The position numbers and the translations under genes are program-made. A stretch of 64,000 nucleotides of DNA from DATKNA01 sp963755755 (GTDB lineage Bacteria > Actinomycetota > Actinomycetes > Actinomycetales > Kineosporiaceae): the NCBI GenBank assembly GCA_963755755.1, contig CAVWLJ010000017.1:1-64000 (forward strand). The letters are read 5' to 3'. Shown one piece after another: positions 55,684 through 64,000 of the stretch (position 1 is its first letter; every line of letters begins with the position of its first letter). The notes under the pieces were generated by a model, which did no database searches, was not told where the DNA came from, and was given only the letters and a program-made list of their open reading frames with translations.

Positions 55684-56061
55684 GCGCATCCTCTCTCGAG
55701 ACTCGCCGCCGGCAGGCGACGGCGCGGTGGCGTCGGCGTCGGGACCTCTCGCTGCTGAGGCTAGTCAGGGCGGCGGCGGGACGACAGGCCGGACGTCGCG
55801 GGTCCGGCGAGCGGCTCGGCGGCCGCGACCGGCGGGCAGAGCCGGTGACAGCCTGTGATCGACCGGCCACGGCAACTGCCGGGTCGTACGACATCAGTGA
55901 CACATCGCGTCCGTATCCCCGCTCCGGTGCGCCTCGCCGCTCTACGCTGTTGCAGCGGGTGGGAGCGGAACGGCCGCCGGGGCGGCCGGCTCCGTCTTCC
56001 CGCCCGGGGGGCGTGGCAGCGCACCTGCCCGTGGTTCCCCGGCGGGGGCCGGGAGGGCAGC

Positions 56062-57585
56062 ATGGCCGCCATGCAGACGCAGGCTCCCGCCGCCGCCGAG
56101 GGCGTCGTCTTCCCGCTGACGGGGCAGACGCGGTCCACGTCGGCCACCGGTCGCGCCGTCGTCGCGGACGCCCTGCGTGCCGTCGACCCCGCCCTCGCCG
56201 ACCAGGTGCTCGGCGTCCGGGACTGGCGCCGCGGGTACCTGGCGCCCTACCGGGAGATGACGCGGCGCGCCCTCGTCGATCCGGGCGCCGCCACGACCAT
56301 CAGCGCCGACGGGCTGGCCGCGGTGCACGCCCGATTCTGCTTCCGGCGGGGGGCGCAGGAGCTGCCCCTCGAGGTCGCGGCGACCGCGGACGACGGGCCG
56401 CCGCTCGCGACGGTGACGGTGGAGGGCCGGGGGCGGGGCGGCCCGGACGTGCTCTCCGTCCCCTACCGTGGCGGCCGGCTCGTCGCCGACGACCTCGACG
56501 CCCAGCTCGACCGCTGGCTCGCCGCGGGCACCGCGGAGCCCTCGTTCGCGGCCGCCGTCCGCGCCGTCATGGCGCACCCCGCCTGGCTCGACCTCGCGGG
56601 GGTCACCGTGGTCGTCCTCGGCGCCGGCGCCCAGATGGGGCCGCTGGTCTCGCTGCTCGGGTGGGGCGCCCACGTCGTGGCCGTCGACCTGCCGAACCCC
56701 CAGGTGTGGTCGCGTCTCATCGAGGTCGCGCGGTCCGGCCCCGGCCGCCTGTCGGTGCCGGTGTCCCGCCCGGTGGCCGCCGGCGCGTCGGACGGCGAGA
56801 TCGCGGGCGCCGCGGGCGTGGACCTGGTGGCGCGGACGCCGCAGGTGGCGCAGTGGCTGCTGCACCTGGAGGGTCCGTTCACGCTCGGCAGCTACGTCTA
56901 CGCCGACGGCGCGGCGCACGTGCGTGCGTCCGTCGCCGTCGACGCGCTGACCCGGGCGCTGCTCGAGGCCCGTTCCGACGTCTCGCTGGCCTTCCTCGCC
57001 ACGCCCACCGACGCCTTCGCCGTCCCGGGCGAGGTGGTGGCCGACAGCCGTCGCCGGTACACGTCCCGATCGGCGGCGAGCCGCGCGGCCCGGGTGGGGA
57101 CCGGGGGCCGGCTGTTCCGGCCGAACTACCGCGCCCCCGAGCGGCTGCCGGACGGCGGGCCGGCCGGGGTGAACGACTCGCTGGTGCCGCAGCAGGGCCC
57201 GAACTACGCGCTGGCCAAGCGCATCCAGCGGTGGCGGGCGCTGCAGGCGCGGTCGCAGGGTCGGCTGGTGTCGCTGAACGTCGCGCCCGCGACCCGCACG
57301 CGATCGGTGCTGCGCAACCGGGTCCTCGCCGCCGCGTACGCCGGCGCGCACCGGTTCGGCGTCGAGGTCTTCGACCCCTCGACGTCGAACACGCTCATGG
57401 CCGCGCTGCTCGTGCACGACCTGCGGAACCCGGCGGCCGCCGCGAACCCGGCGACACCGCTCGCACACCCGCTGGAGCTGTTCTGGCAGGGCGCGAACCA
57501 CGGCGGCCTCTGGCGCAACGCGTACGAGCCGCGGTCGGTCCTCGGCCTGGCCGTCGCGCTCGGGATGGTGCAGCGCGGCGCCTGA
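56062..57585 (+). CDS. Conserved actinobacterial protein with Rossmann-like segment
   Basis: A 507-aa soluble protein. GGGAGGGCAGC before the ATG at 56062 fixes the start. Residues ~180-215 read VTVVVLGAGAQMGPLVSLLG then WGAHVVAVDLPNP: a GxGxxxG dinucleotide-binding loop followed by an acidic beta-2 end, so NAD(H) binding is plausible. Later conserved stretches are SVAVDALTRALLEARSDVSL, LFRPNYRAPERLPDGGPAGV, SLVPQQGPNYALAKRIQRWR and LFWQGANHGGLWRNAYEPRS. The whole is known as a hypothetical protein in many actinobacteria; no reaction is established. Divergent from acs, with about 380 bp between. Confidence 0.7.
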   Translation: MAAMQTQAPAAAEGVVFPLTGQTRSTSATGRAVVADALRAVDPALADQVLGVRDWRRGYLAPYREMTRRALVDPGAATTISADGLAAVHARFCFRRGAQELPLEVAATADDGPPLATVTVEGRGRGGPDVLSVPYRGGRLVADDLDAQLDRWLAAGTAEPSFAAAVRAVMAHPAWLDLAGVTVVVLGAGAQMGPLVSLLGWGAHVVAVDLPNPQVWSRLIEVARSGPGRLSVPVSRPVAAGASDGEIAGAAGVDLVARTPQVAQWLLHLEGPFTLGSYVYADGAAHVRASVAVDALTRALLEARSDVSLAFLATPTDAFAVPGEVVADSRRRYTSRSAASRAARVGTGGRLFRPNYRAPERLPDGGPAGVNDSLVPQQGPNYALAKRIQRWRALQARSQGRLVSLNVAPATRTRSVLRNRVLAAAYAGAHRFGVEVFDPSTSNTLMAALLVHDLRNPAAAANPATPLAHPLELFWQGANHGGLWRNAYEPRSVLGLAVALGMVQRGA

Positions 57586-57590
57586 AATAG

Positions 57591-57602
57591 TTGACGTATC
57601 AA
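57591..57602. promoter_or_regulatory. Short dyad upstream of nitroreductase gene
   Basis: TTGA-CGTA-TCAA lies 16 bp before the nitroreductase ATG in a locally AT-rich stretch. Such TTGA/TCAA dyads are MarR/HxlR-like. It could equally include a -35-like TTGACG hexamer. No adjacent regulator gene. Confidence 0.35.
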
Positions 57603-57618
57603 TCACGTTGCGCGGGGC

Positions 57619-58221
57619 ATGACGAGCTCCACCCTCCCGACCACGGCCCCTGAGCTGCACGGCCTGCTCGCCGAGCGCCGCAGCCCGCGCGGCTTCGCCA
57701 CCGACCGCCCCGTCGAGGCCGAGACCCTCGGCGTCCTGCTCGAGGCCGCCCGCTGGGCGCCGAGCGCCAACAACACCCAGCCCTGGCGGTTCGGCGTGGC
57801 CCGCCGCGGCGAGCCCGCCTTCGAGGCCCTCGCTGCCGCGCTGGCTCCCGGCAATCACGTGTGGGCACGGCACGCCGGGGCCCTGATCCTGCTGGCCGCC
57901 CAGACCGTCGGCGAGGACGGCCGTGAGCGGCCCTGGGCCGTCTACGACACCGGGCAGGCCGCTGCCCACCTGACCGTCCAGGCCCAGGCCGAGGGCCTCG
58001 CCGTGCACCAGATGGGCGGGTTCGACCCTGCCGCCGCGGCCGAGGTCTTCGAGCTCGGCGACGACCTCCGGCCGGTCGTCGTTCTCGCCGTCGGGTGGCA
58101 CGACCCGGAGGCCGATCTGCCCGAGCCGCTCGCCTCCCGCGAGCGCGCCCCCCGGGTGCGGCGGCCGCTGCAGGACCTCCTCCTGACCCCCGCTCCCGAG
58201 GCGCTCCCGCTCAGCGCGTGA
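57619..58221 (+). CDS. Nitroreductase-family protein
   Basis: A 200-aa FMN-dependent nitroreductase-like protein. LLAERRSPRGFATDRPVEAE is the N-terminal FMN phosphate-binding segment (RRSxRxF), AARWAPSANNTQPWRFGVAR the flavin-binding loop, and VYDTGQAAAHLTVQAQAEGL with HQMGGFDP completes the active site. Family members reduce nitro compounds, quinones or enones with NAD(P)H. A short dyad overlaps its promoter. Stands between the hypothetical Rossmann-like gene (34 bp upstream) and a DUF2461 gene on the same strand. Confidence 0.88.
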   Translation: MTSSTLPTTAPELHGLLAERRSPRGFATDRPVEAETLGVLLEAARWAPSANNTQPWRFGVARRGEPAFEALAAALAPGNHVWARHAGALILLAAQTVGEDGRERPWAVYDTGQAAAHLTVQAQAEGLAVHQMGGFDPAAAAEVFELGDDLRPVVVLAVGWHDPEADLPEPLASRERAPRVRRPLQDLLLTPAPEALPLSA

Positions 58222-58297
58222 CCGCCCGGGCGGCGGAACCCGCCGCCGCTGGCCCCGGTCGCCCCGGACGGCCAGGATGGTCGCCGAGGAGGCGACC

Positions 58298-58978
58298 ATG
58301 AGCGCATCGACCACGGCCCGGACCTTCGAAGGGTTCGGCGAACGAGCGCTGGACTTCTACGAGGGCCTGACCGCGGACAACAGTCGCACGTACTGGAAGG
58401 CGCACGAGGACGTCTACCGCGAGCACGTCGCCGAGCCGCTGAAGGCGCTCGCAACCGAGCTGACGCCGGAGTTCGGCGAGCCGAAGGTCTTCCGGCCGCA
58501 CCGGGACCTGCGGTTCAGCGCCGACAAGCGGCCCTATCAGGAGCACGCCAGCCTCAGCGTGGGCCGCGAGGACGGCGGCGGACTGTACCTGTCGCTGTCC
58601 GTGGACGGTCTGCTGCTCGCCGGCGGCTACTGGCAGCCGGCCCGCGACCAGCTCGAGCGGTTCCGGCGTCTGCAGGACGACCCGGACACGGCGGCCGACC
58701 TCGACGTCGAGCTCGGCGCCCTCGCCGAGCGGGGCTTCCCGCTCGGGGACGACGGCATGCTCAAGAGCGCGCCCCGCGGCTGGTCGCGGGACCACCCGCG
58801 GATCGACCTGCTGCGCCGCACGCGCCTCGCCGTCCATGGGCGCCTGGAGCCGGGGGAGTGGTTGCACACCGCCGCGTGCCTGGACGTCGTTCGCGACGGC
58901 TGGCGCGTCGTCGACACCTGGAACGCCTGGCTGCACGCCAACGTCGGCCCGTCGCTGCCCGACGCACAGACCACCTGA
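58298..58978 (+). CDS. DUF2461-family protein
   Basis: A 226-aa DUF2461 protein: FEGFGERALDFYEGLTADNS, RTYWKAHEDVYREHVAEPLK, FGEPKVFRPHRDLRFSADKR and PYQEHASLSVGREDGGGLYL are the family's conserved blocks (N-R-W/Y-F/W-K...K-F-R..R-D-R-F/D-K-x-P-Y). GAGGAGGCGACC before the ATG at 58298 sets the start. Function unknown across the family. Followed by a 16-bp-stem terminator. Confidence 0.88.
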   Translation: MSASTTARTFEGFGERALDFYEGLTADNSRTYWKAHEDVYREHVAEPLKALATELTPEFGEPKVFRPHRDLRFSADKRPYQEHASLSVGREDGGGLYLSLSVDGLLLAGGYWQPARDQLERFRRLQDDPDTAADLDVELGALAERGFPLGDDGMLKSAPRGWSRDHPRIDLLRRTRLAVHGRLEPGEWLHTAACLDVVRDGWRVVDTWNAWLHANVGPSLPDAQTT

Positions 58979-58998
58979 CGCCGCCCCCGCACGAAGCA

Positions 58999-59035
58999 CC
59001 AGGGGTCCGGCTCCGTCGCGGAGCCGGACCCCTGG
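58999..59035. terminator. Strong stem-loop terminator
   Basis: CCAGGGGTCCGGCTCC (58999-59014), loop GTCGC, GGAGCCGGACCCCTGG (59020-59035): 16 perfect base pairs between the convergent DUF2461 and symporter genes. Confidence 0.88.
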
Positions 59036-59060
59036 GCGTCGTGACCGGGATGGGCCCGTC

Positions 59061-60687
59061 CTAGTGCACGACCGCCTTCTCGGCGCCCGCCCCGGTGAGG
59101 GAGCGCACCTCCATCTCGGCGTAGCGCGCCGGGTCGGACTGCTCCCGGCTGGTGACCGTCCCGAGCCACCCGAGGAAGAAGGACAGCGGGATCGAGACGA
59201 GCCCGGGGTTCTCCAGCGGGAACCAGTGGAAGTCCACGCCGGTGTCGGTGATGAGCGAGGCGCTCTTGTGCGTGATCGGGTCGACCTTGCCCGAGACCAC
59301 CGGTGAGAAGATGATCAAGCGTGATCGTCGAGATGAGCCCGCCGTAGATGCTCCACAGCGCGCCGCGGGTGTTGAACCTCTTCCAGAAGAGCGAGTAGAG
59401 GATCGTCGGCAGGTTCGCGGACGCCGCGATGGCGAACGCGAGAGCGACGAGGAACGCGACGTTCTGGTCCTTGGCCAGGATGCCGAGGAGGATCGCGAGG
59501 ATGCCGACGACGACGGCGGTGATGCGCGCAACCCGGACCTCGTCCTCCTGCGAGACCTGGCCGCGCTTGATGACGCTCGCGTAGATGTCGTGGGCGAACG
59601 AGGTCGACGCCGTGATGGTGAGTCCGGCGACGACGGCGAGGATGGTCGCGAAGGCGACGGCGGCGATCACCCCGAGGAGCAGCGTCCCGCCGAGCTGGTA
59701 GGCGAGCAGCGGCGCCGCCGAGTTCGCCTTGCCCGGCGCCGCGGAGATCTTCGCGGCACCGACGAGCTGCGCCGCGCCGAAGCCCAGCACCAGGGTGAAC
59801 AGGTAGAAGATGCCGATGAGCCAGATCGCCCACACGACGCTCCGGCGGGCCTCCTTGGAGTTCGGCACGGTGTAGAAGCGCTGCAGGATGTGCGGCAGGC
59901 CGGCCGTGCCGAGCACGAGCGCCAGCGCGAGCGAGACGAAGTTCAGCTTGGTCGTGCTCGTCGTCCCGTACTGCAGGCCCGGCGTCACCAGCTCCTTGCC
60001 CTTGGCGTTCGTCGCGCCGAGCAGGTCGGACAGGTTGAAGCCGTACTTGCCCAGCACCCACACCGTCATGAGGCCGGCGCCCGCGATGAGCAGCACCGCC
60101 TTGATGATCTGGACCCAGGTCGTGCCCTTCATGCCGCCGACGAGCACGTAGACGAGCATGATCACGCCGACCACGGCGATGGTGAGGTTCTGGCCGCCGG
60201 AGCCCTCGACGCCGAGCAGCAGGTTGACCAGGCCGCCGGCGCCGACCATCTGCGCCAGCAGGTAGAACAGCGAGACGATGATGGTCGAGATGGCCGCCGC
60301 CGTCCGGACCGGGCGTTCGCGCAGCCGGAACGACAGAACGTCCGCCATGGTGAAGCGGCCCGTGTTCCGCAGCAGTTCGGCGACCAGGAGCAGGGCGACG
60401 AGCCAGGCGACGAGGAAGCCGATCGAGTACATGAAGCCGTCGTAGCCGCTGATGGCGATGGCCCCGGCGATGCCGAGGAACGACGCGGCCGAGAGGTAGT
60501 CGCCGGAGAGCGCGACGCCGTTCTGCGGCCCCGTGAAGTTGCGGCCGGCGGCGTAGTAGTCCGTCGCGGTGCGGTTCTGCCGGGAGGCGCGCACGACGAT
60601 CGCCAGCGTGATGGCCACGAAGAGGATGAAGATCGTGATGTTGACGCCGGGGCTCCCGACGGTCGTGGCCGCGGCCAGGCCCCTCAC
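59061..60687 (-). CDS. actP: Cation/acetate symporter (ActP-like), frameshifted as sequenced
   Basis: A sodium:solute symporter (SSS family) of about 541 aa with about 13 helices. Signatures: TATDYYAAGRNFTGPQNGVA, ALSGDYLSAASFLGIAGAIA, LLAQMVGAGGLVNLLLGVEG, TAGLPHILQRFYTVPNSKEA and LTITASTSFAHDIYASVIKR. These are the ActP/MctC acetate-permease hallmarks. One surplus T near 59322 separates YGGLISTITL from IIFSPVVSGKVDP; the C-terminus then runs to 59061. The GTG at 60687 overlaps the DUF485 stop, coupling the two as in E. coli yjcH-actP. With acs nearby, acetate uptake is the probable role. Confidence 0.88.
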
Positions 60688-61025
60688 TGGACCTCACCGC
60701 CCTCGATGCGCTCGCGCAGGGCGTCCGCCGTGGGGTCGAACTCGCGGTCGGCCCAGCGGCGGTACCACATGGTGATCGCGAAGGTGGACACGAACTGGAG
60801 CAGCCCGAAGATGATGCCGACGTTGATGTTCCCGAGGACCTTGGTGGACATGAACCCATCGGCGTAGGCCGACAGGAACACGTAGAGGAAGTACCAGATG
60901 AGGAACCCGGCGGTGACCGGGAACACGAAGCGGCGGAACGTCGCCCGCAGCTGGGTGAACTCCTCGCTGGCCTGCACCTCCTCGTACGGCGTGCCGCCGG
61001 TGCGGCTGCTGGGGACTGTGGACAC
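60684..61025 (-). CDS. DUF485 membrane protein (YjcH-like)
   Basis: A 113-aa protein with two transmembrane helices: FVFPVTAGFLIWYFLYVFLS and NINVGIIFGLLQFVSTFAIT, preceded by EFTQLRATFRRFVFPVTAGF and followed by the charged WADREFDP end that typifies DUF485. It is the small partner encoded ahead of ActP-type symporters; the downstream symporter GTG lies inside its stop codon. Likely an accessory subunit or assembly factor, unproven. Confidence 0.92.
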   Translation of the reverse strand: MSTVPSSRTGGTPYEEVQASEEFTQLRATFRRFVFPVTAGFLIWYFLYVFLSAYADGFMSTKVLGNINVGIIFGLLQFVSTFAITMWYRRWADREFDPTADALRERIEGGEVQ

Positions 61026-61207
61026 GAGGCCTCCCTCTCGTCAGGGCAGCCGCGGCGGTGCGGCTGTGACAGGGCTCACTGTCCGGAGCCCCGAGGGCGC
61101 CGGGAAGGCTCCGGTTCGTCCGGCTCGATCAACGGTCGTGCCGCTCGCCGTGCGGGTGGATCACGTGCGCCGAGCGGTACGTCCACAGCGACGAACGGTC
61201 GCGCAGG

Positions 61208-62986
61208 TCACCGGGCGGGGTCGGTGGCGGTCGCTGCCTGACCCGCGGGCCGGTCGAGGCCCAGCGCCTCCGGTGCGTGCAGGCGTGCCAGCACCCGCCC
61301 CGCCGCGGCCGGCACCGACGACCGCGTGAGCAACGAGCCGGCGACCATGACGACGAAGGCCGCCGGCACGGTCCAGGCGGCAGGCTGCGCGAGCAACGCC
61401 CCGGCGAGCCCGGTCGACGATCCACCCATGATCGTCGTCAGCACGGCCACGGTCGCGAGCGTGCCGCCGGTGAGCAGTCCCGCGAGCGCGCCCGCGGTGG
61501 TCAGGCCGCGCCACCAGATGCCGAGCACGAGCAGCGGGCAGAACGTCGACGCGGCCAGCGCGAACGCCAGCCCGACGGTGTCGGCGAGGCTCGTGCGCAG
61601 CGTCAGCAGCGAGAGCAGGCCGGGGACGGCGACCGCGAGCAACGCCCCGACGCGGAAGCCGCGCACGCTCGTGCGGAGCCGGCCGCGGAGCAGGTCCTGG
61701 CTGAGGACGCCGGCCACGGAGACCGTGAGTCCGCTGCTCGTGGAGAGGAACGCGGCGAACGCGCCGGCGGTGACGAGCGCGGAGACCAGGTCCGACCACG
61801 GCGCGGGCAGCATCCGCCCGGGCAGCAGCAGCACCACGGCGTCCGTGCGGCCGGTGAGCAGCAGGTCCGGCGCGTAGAGCCGGCCCATCGCGCCGTAGAC
61901 GGCGGGGAACACGTAGAAGAGGCCCAGCAGCGCGAGCACGACCAGGGTGGTGCGGCGAGCCGCCCGGCCGTCGGGGTTGGTGTAGAAGCGCACGAGCACG
62001 TGCGGCAGGCCCATGGTGCCGAACAGCAGCGCGAGCAGCAGCGAGTAGACCCGGTAGAGCGGGTGGTCACGGCCGCCGGCGCCGGAGGTCGGCGTCGCCC
62101 ACTGGTCGCCGGTCGACGCCTTGACGTCGAGCACCTGTGGGACGACCGAACCCGCCCGGAGGGTCACCTCCGTGCCGGCCTCGATGCGGGCCGTGCCCGG
62201 CTCCAGGTGCAGCGTCCCGTCGACCGGGCGGCCGTCGACGACGCCGTGCACGGTCGCGTCGAGCGGCGCGTCGACGCGGACCAGCACGGTGTCGGGCACG
62301 CGGAGGGTGCTGGTCGTCCGGGCGACCGGAGGAGTGGGCGCGGCGGGGTCGGGGGAACCGTCGGCCTGCCAGGCGAGCAGGACGAAGAACACCGGGACGG
62401 CGATCGCGGTCAGCTTGAGCCAGTACTGGAAGGCCTGGACGAGCGTGATCGAGCGCATCCCGCCGGCAGCGACGTTGAGGACGACCACCGAGGCGACGAC
62501 GAGCGCCCCGACCCACTGCGGAGCGCCGGTGACGGTGCGCAGGGCGAGCCCGGCGCCCTGGAACTGCGGCAGCAGGTACAGCCAGCCGATGCCGACGACG
62601 AGCACGGCGGAGAGCCGGCGGACGGCGAGAGAGCCGAGCCGCAGCTCCGCGAAGTCCGGCAGCGTGTAGGCGCCGGACCGGCGCAGCGGCGCCGCGACCA
62701 GCGCGAGCAGGACGAGGTACCCGGCGGTGTAGCCGACCGGGTACCAGAGCACGTCGGCGCCGTAGGCGAGGACGAGCCCGGCGATGCCGAGGAAGCTCGC
62801 CGCCGACAGGTACTCCCCGCCGATCGCCGAGGCGTTCCAGCGCGGCGTGACGACCCGGCTGGCGACGTAGAAGTCGGAGGTCGTGCGGGAGAGCCGCAGG
62901 CCGAGCGCGCCGATCGCCACGGTGGCGACGCAGACACCGACGACCGCGAGGACGGCCGGCCAGACGGCCTGCCCGGGGGTGACCAT
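61208..62986 (-). CDS. Sodium:solute symporter, second SSS-family transporter
   Basis: A 592-aa SSS symporter with about 13 helices: SDFYVASRVVTPRWNASAIG, GGEYLSAASFLGIAGLVLAY, LLPQFQGAGLALRTVTGAPQ, GTMGLPHVLVRFYTNPDGRA and SGLTVSVAGVLSQDLLRGR. It differs from the ActP copy downstream by an extracytoplasmic insertion of about 100 residues (roughly 210-310: SPDPAAPTPPVARTTSTLRV, DGTLHLEPGTARIEAGTEV) between helices, apparently a small beta-rich module. The frame is intact. It is flanked by a two-helix partner and a LytTR regulator, the layout of regulated acetate/pyruvate uptake loci. Confidence 0.87.
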   Translation of the reverse strand: MVTPGQAVWPAVLAVVGVCVATVAIGALGLRLSRTTSDFYVASRVVTPRWNASAIGGEYLSAASFLGIAGLVLAYGADVLWYPVGYTAGYLVLLALVAAPLRRSGAYTLPDFAELRLGSLAVRRLSAVLVVGIGWLYLLPQFQGAGLALRTVTGAPQWVGALVVASVVVLNVAAGGMRSITLVQAFQYWLKLTAIAVPVFFVLLAWQADGSPDPAAPTPPVARTTSTLRVPDTVLVRVDAPLDATVHGVVDGRPVDGTLHLEPGTARIEAGTEVTLRAGSVVPQVLDVKASTGDQWATPTSGAGGRDHPLYRVYSLLLALLFGTMGLPHVLVRFYTNPDGRAARRTTLVVLALLGLFYVFPAVYGAMGRLYAPDLLLTGRTDAVVLLLPGRMLPAPWSDLVSALVTAGAFAAFLSTSSGLTVSVAGVLSQDLLRGRLRTSVRGFRVGALLAVAVPGLLSLLTLRTSLADTVGLAFALAASTFCPLLVLGIWWRGLTTAGALAGLLTGGTLATVAVLTTIMGGSSTGLAGALLAQPAAWTVPAAFVVMVAGSLLTRSSVPAAAGRVLARLHAPEALGLDRPAGQAATATDPAR

Positions 62987-62994
62987 GCCGCCCG

Positions 62995-63369
62995 CTACCG
63001 CCGTTCCACGAGGTCGGCGAACTCACGCTCGGCGTGCTCCACGGCCCGGACGTACCACCAGCCCACGCCGACGAGCAGCGGGTACACGGCGACGCCGGCG
63101 AGCAGCCACGGCAGCGGCACGGTGAGCACCCGGACGGCGGCCAGCTGGGGCTCGAGCGCGAACAACGCGGGCAGCGCGCCGATGCCGAGCACGGTCAGCG
63201 CGACGGCCGAGAGGCCGATGCGCAGCTGGGCCCGCACCAGGGACCGGGTGTACACCTCGCCGACGCCGGTCTGCTCGACGATGTCCCGCGCCCCGGAACG
63301 CGACGGCGGCCTGGGTCGGGCCGTCATCCGTGGGCTGGTCACGGTGACCCGCGGCCGGGCCGGGCTCAT
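62995..63369 (-). CDS. Two-helix membrane protein, DUF485-like partner of the symporter
   Basis: A 124-aa protein with a basic N-terminal tail and two transmembrane helices: LSAVALTVLGIGALPALFAL and LTVPLPWLLAGVAVYPLLVG. The EVYTRSLVRAQLRIGLSAVA entry and AVEHAEREFADLVERR exit parallel the small partners of SSS symporters. It ends eight bases before the symporter start, so they are cotranscribed. Its sequence is less conserved than the DUF485 protein at 60684. Confidence 0.72.
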   Translation of the reverse strand: MSPARPRVTVTSPRMTARPRPPSRSGARDIVEQTGVGEVYTRSLVRAQLRIGLSAVALTVLGIGALPALFALEPQLAAVRVLTVPLPWLLAGVAVYPLLVGVGWWYVRAVEHAEREFADLVERR

Positions 63370-63379
63370 CCGCGACCCG

Positions 63380-64000
63380 TCATCGCGCCGAGAGGCTCGC
63401 GGCCCGGACGAGCCTGTCCCGCAGTTCGCGGGTGTGCCGGCGGCTGACCTGCAGCACCCGGTCCCCGAGCCGGACCGAGCAGCGACCGGCGTCGATCCGG
63501 ATCTCGTCGACGTGCTGCAGCGCCACCAGCGTCGAGCGGTGGATGCGCACGAACCCGGCGTCCGCCCAGCGCTCCTCGAGCGTGGTGAGCGGTATCCGCA
63601 CCAGGTGGTTGCTGGACGCCGTGTGCAGGCGGGCGTAGTCGCCCTGGGCCTCGACGTAGCGGACCTGCGAGCGCTGCACGAACCGCGTGATCCCGCCGAG
63701 CTCGACTGCGATGGTCTCGTCCTCGGGCTCGGGGCCCGGCTCCGGTCCGTTGCCCACCGCCTGCACGACGCGGCGCACCGCCTCCGCGAGCCGCTCCGGC
63801 CGCACCGGCTTGCGCACGTAGTCGGTGGCGCGCAGGTCGAAGGCGTCGCCGGCGTGCTCGTCGTAGGCCGTGACGAACACGACGAGCGGCGGCTGCGCGA
63901 AACGGCCCAGCACGCGGGCCAGGTCGAGGCCGCCCAGCCCGGGCATCTTGATGTCGCAGAAGACGACGTCGACGGGCTCGGTGTCGAGCGCCAGCAGCGC
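63380..64000 (-). CDS. LytTR-family response regulator (N-terminus beyond window)
   Basis: A receiver domain entering from the right edge (VDVVFCDIKMPGLGGLDLAR with the phosphoacceptor Asp; VVFVTAYDEHAGDAFDL; DYVRKPVRPERLAEAV with the switch Lys) is followed by a Pro/Glu linker and a LytTR DNA-binding domain (QVRYVEAQGDYARLHTASSN, FVRIHRSTLVALQHVDEI, VLQVSRRHTRELRDRL). It lies 11 bp upstream of the two-helix partner on the same strand. A cognate LytS-type kinase would be expected beyond the window. The likely target is the symporter operon. Partial: at least the first ~45 residues are missing. Confidence 0.9.
   Translation of the reverse strand, partial: ALLALDTEPVDVVFCDIKMPGLGGLDLARVLGRFAQPPLVVFVTAYDEHAGDAFDLRATDYVRKPVRPERLAEAVRRVVQAVGNGPEPGPEPEDETIAVELGGITRFVQRSQVRYVEAQGDYARLHTASSNHLVRIPLTTLEERWADAGFVRIHRSTLVALQHVDEIRIDAGRCSVRLGDRVLQVSRRHTRELRDRLVRAASLSAR

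Noticed and set aside
55942..58314. 790-aa minus-strand ORF opposite the Rossmann-like protein and nitroreductase
   Set aside because: Composition-driven shadow. Conserved motifs and RBS sites are on the plus strand.

Overview
The window is two unlike pieces of DNA joined near position 2350. Bases 1 to about 2350 are AT-rich and carry archaeal genes of ammonia-oxidising Nitrososphaeria (Thaumarchaeota) type: a glutamine synthetase running off the left edge, an Lrp/AsnC regulator and the two ends of an NADP-dependent oxidoreductase. All three are frameshifted or internally deleted. The remaining 61.6 kb is GC-rich actinobacterial chromosome. From about 35.6 to 55.7 kb its gene order matches, with gaps and insertions, the Mycobacterium tuberculosis block Rv3683 to Rv3667. 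With Lsr2, WhiB and the very high GC this suggests a soil member of the Mycobacteriales/Pseudonocardiales, perhaps Pseudonocardia-like. The family level is inference.

Region by region. About 2.4-12.2 kb is a graveyard of mobile and accessory DNA: a broken IS256-type transposase, a secreted PD40 beta-propeller protein and a decayed piece of a paralogue 6 kb away, a DUF4145 remnant, a large Cys-rich secreted protein, a beta-helix remnant, an orphan P-loop fragment, a three-part ORF (IS3 OrfA-like piece, SET domain, VOC domain), and an SDR oxidoreductase. About 12.2-23.7 kb holds small accessory modules: three methyltransferases, two TetR genes (one with a 22-bp perfect inverted repeat facing an OsmC gene), a serine hydrolase, Lsr2, a cupin, an ArsR/SRPBCC/DinB-like operon, a SnoaL-like protein and a Thr/Ser dehydratase. 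About 23.7-35.6 kb contains a polysaccharide deacetylase, two tiny genes divergent from a TetR, LysR and DMT genes, an SGNH hydrolase, PP2C, a GAF-EAL protein, a fasciclin protein and a fused, asymmetric 1188-aa ABC exporter.

The conserved core block reads: metallophosphoesterase, YqeY, PonA2-type penicillin-binding protein, WhiB4-like protein, paired Get3/ArsA-like ATPases, DUF4177, RidA, inserted MerR and NUDIX genes, metallo-beta-lactamase-fold protein, Crp, endonuclease III, CoA-type NUDIX, MarP serine protease, a polytopic membrane protein, an EphE-like hydrolase, a DUF1469 protein, a primase-polymerase-like protein and acetyl-CoA synthetase. The right end (55.7-64 kb) has a conserved Rossmann-like protein, a nitroreductase, a DUF2461 protein and an acetate-uptake-like cluster: two sodium:solute symporters, each with a small membrane partner, next to a LytTR response regulator cut by the window edge. 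This cluster fits functionally with the nearby acetyl-CoA synthetase.

A recurrent feature affects interpretation. Many genes that should be intact (ponA2, marP, the acetate symporter, the EAL protein and others) carry single-base frameshifts, and each one I could resolve between 16 and 61 kb is a one-base insertion. This looks like uncorrected insertion-type sequencing error rather than gene death. Together with the archaeal/bacterial junction it suggests a lightly polished metagenomic long-read contig with a chimeric left end.
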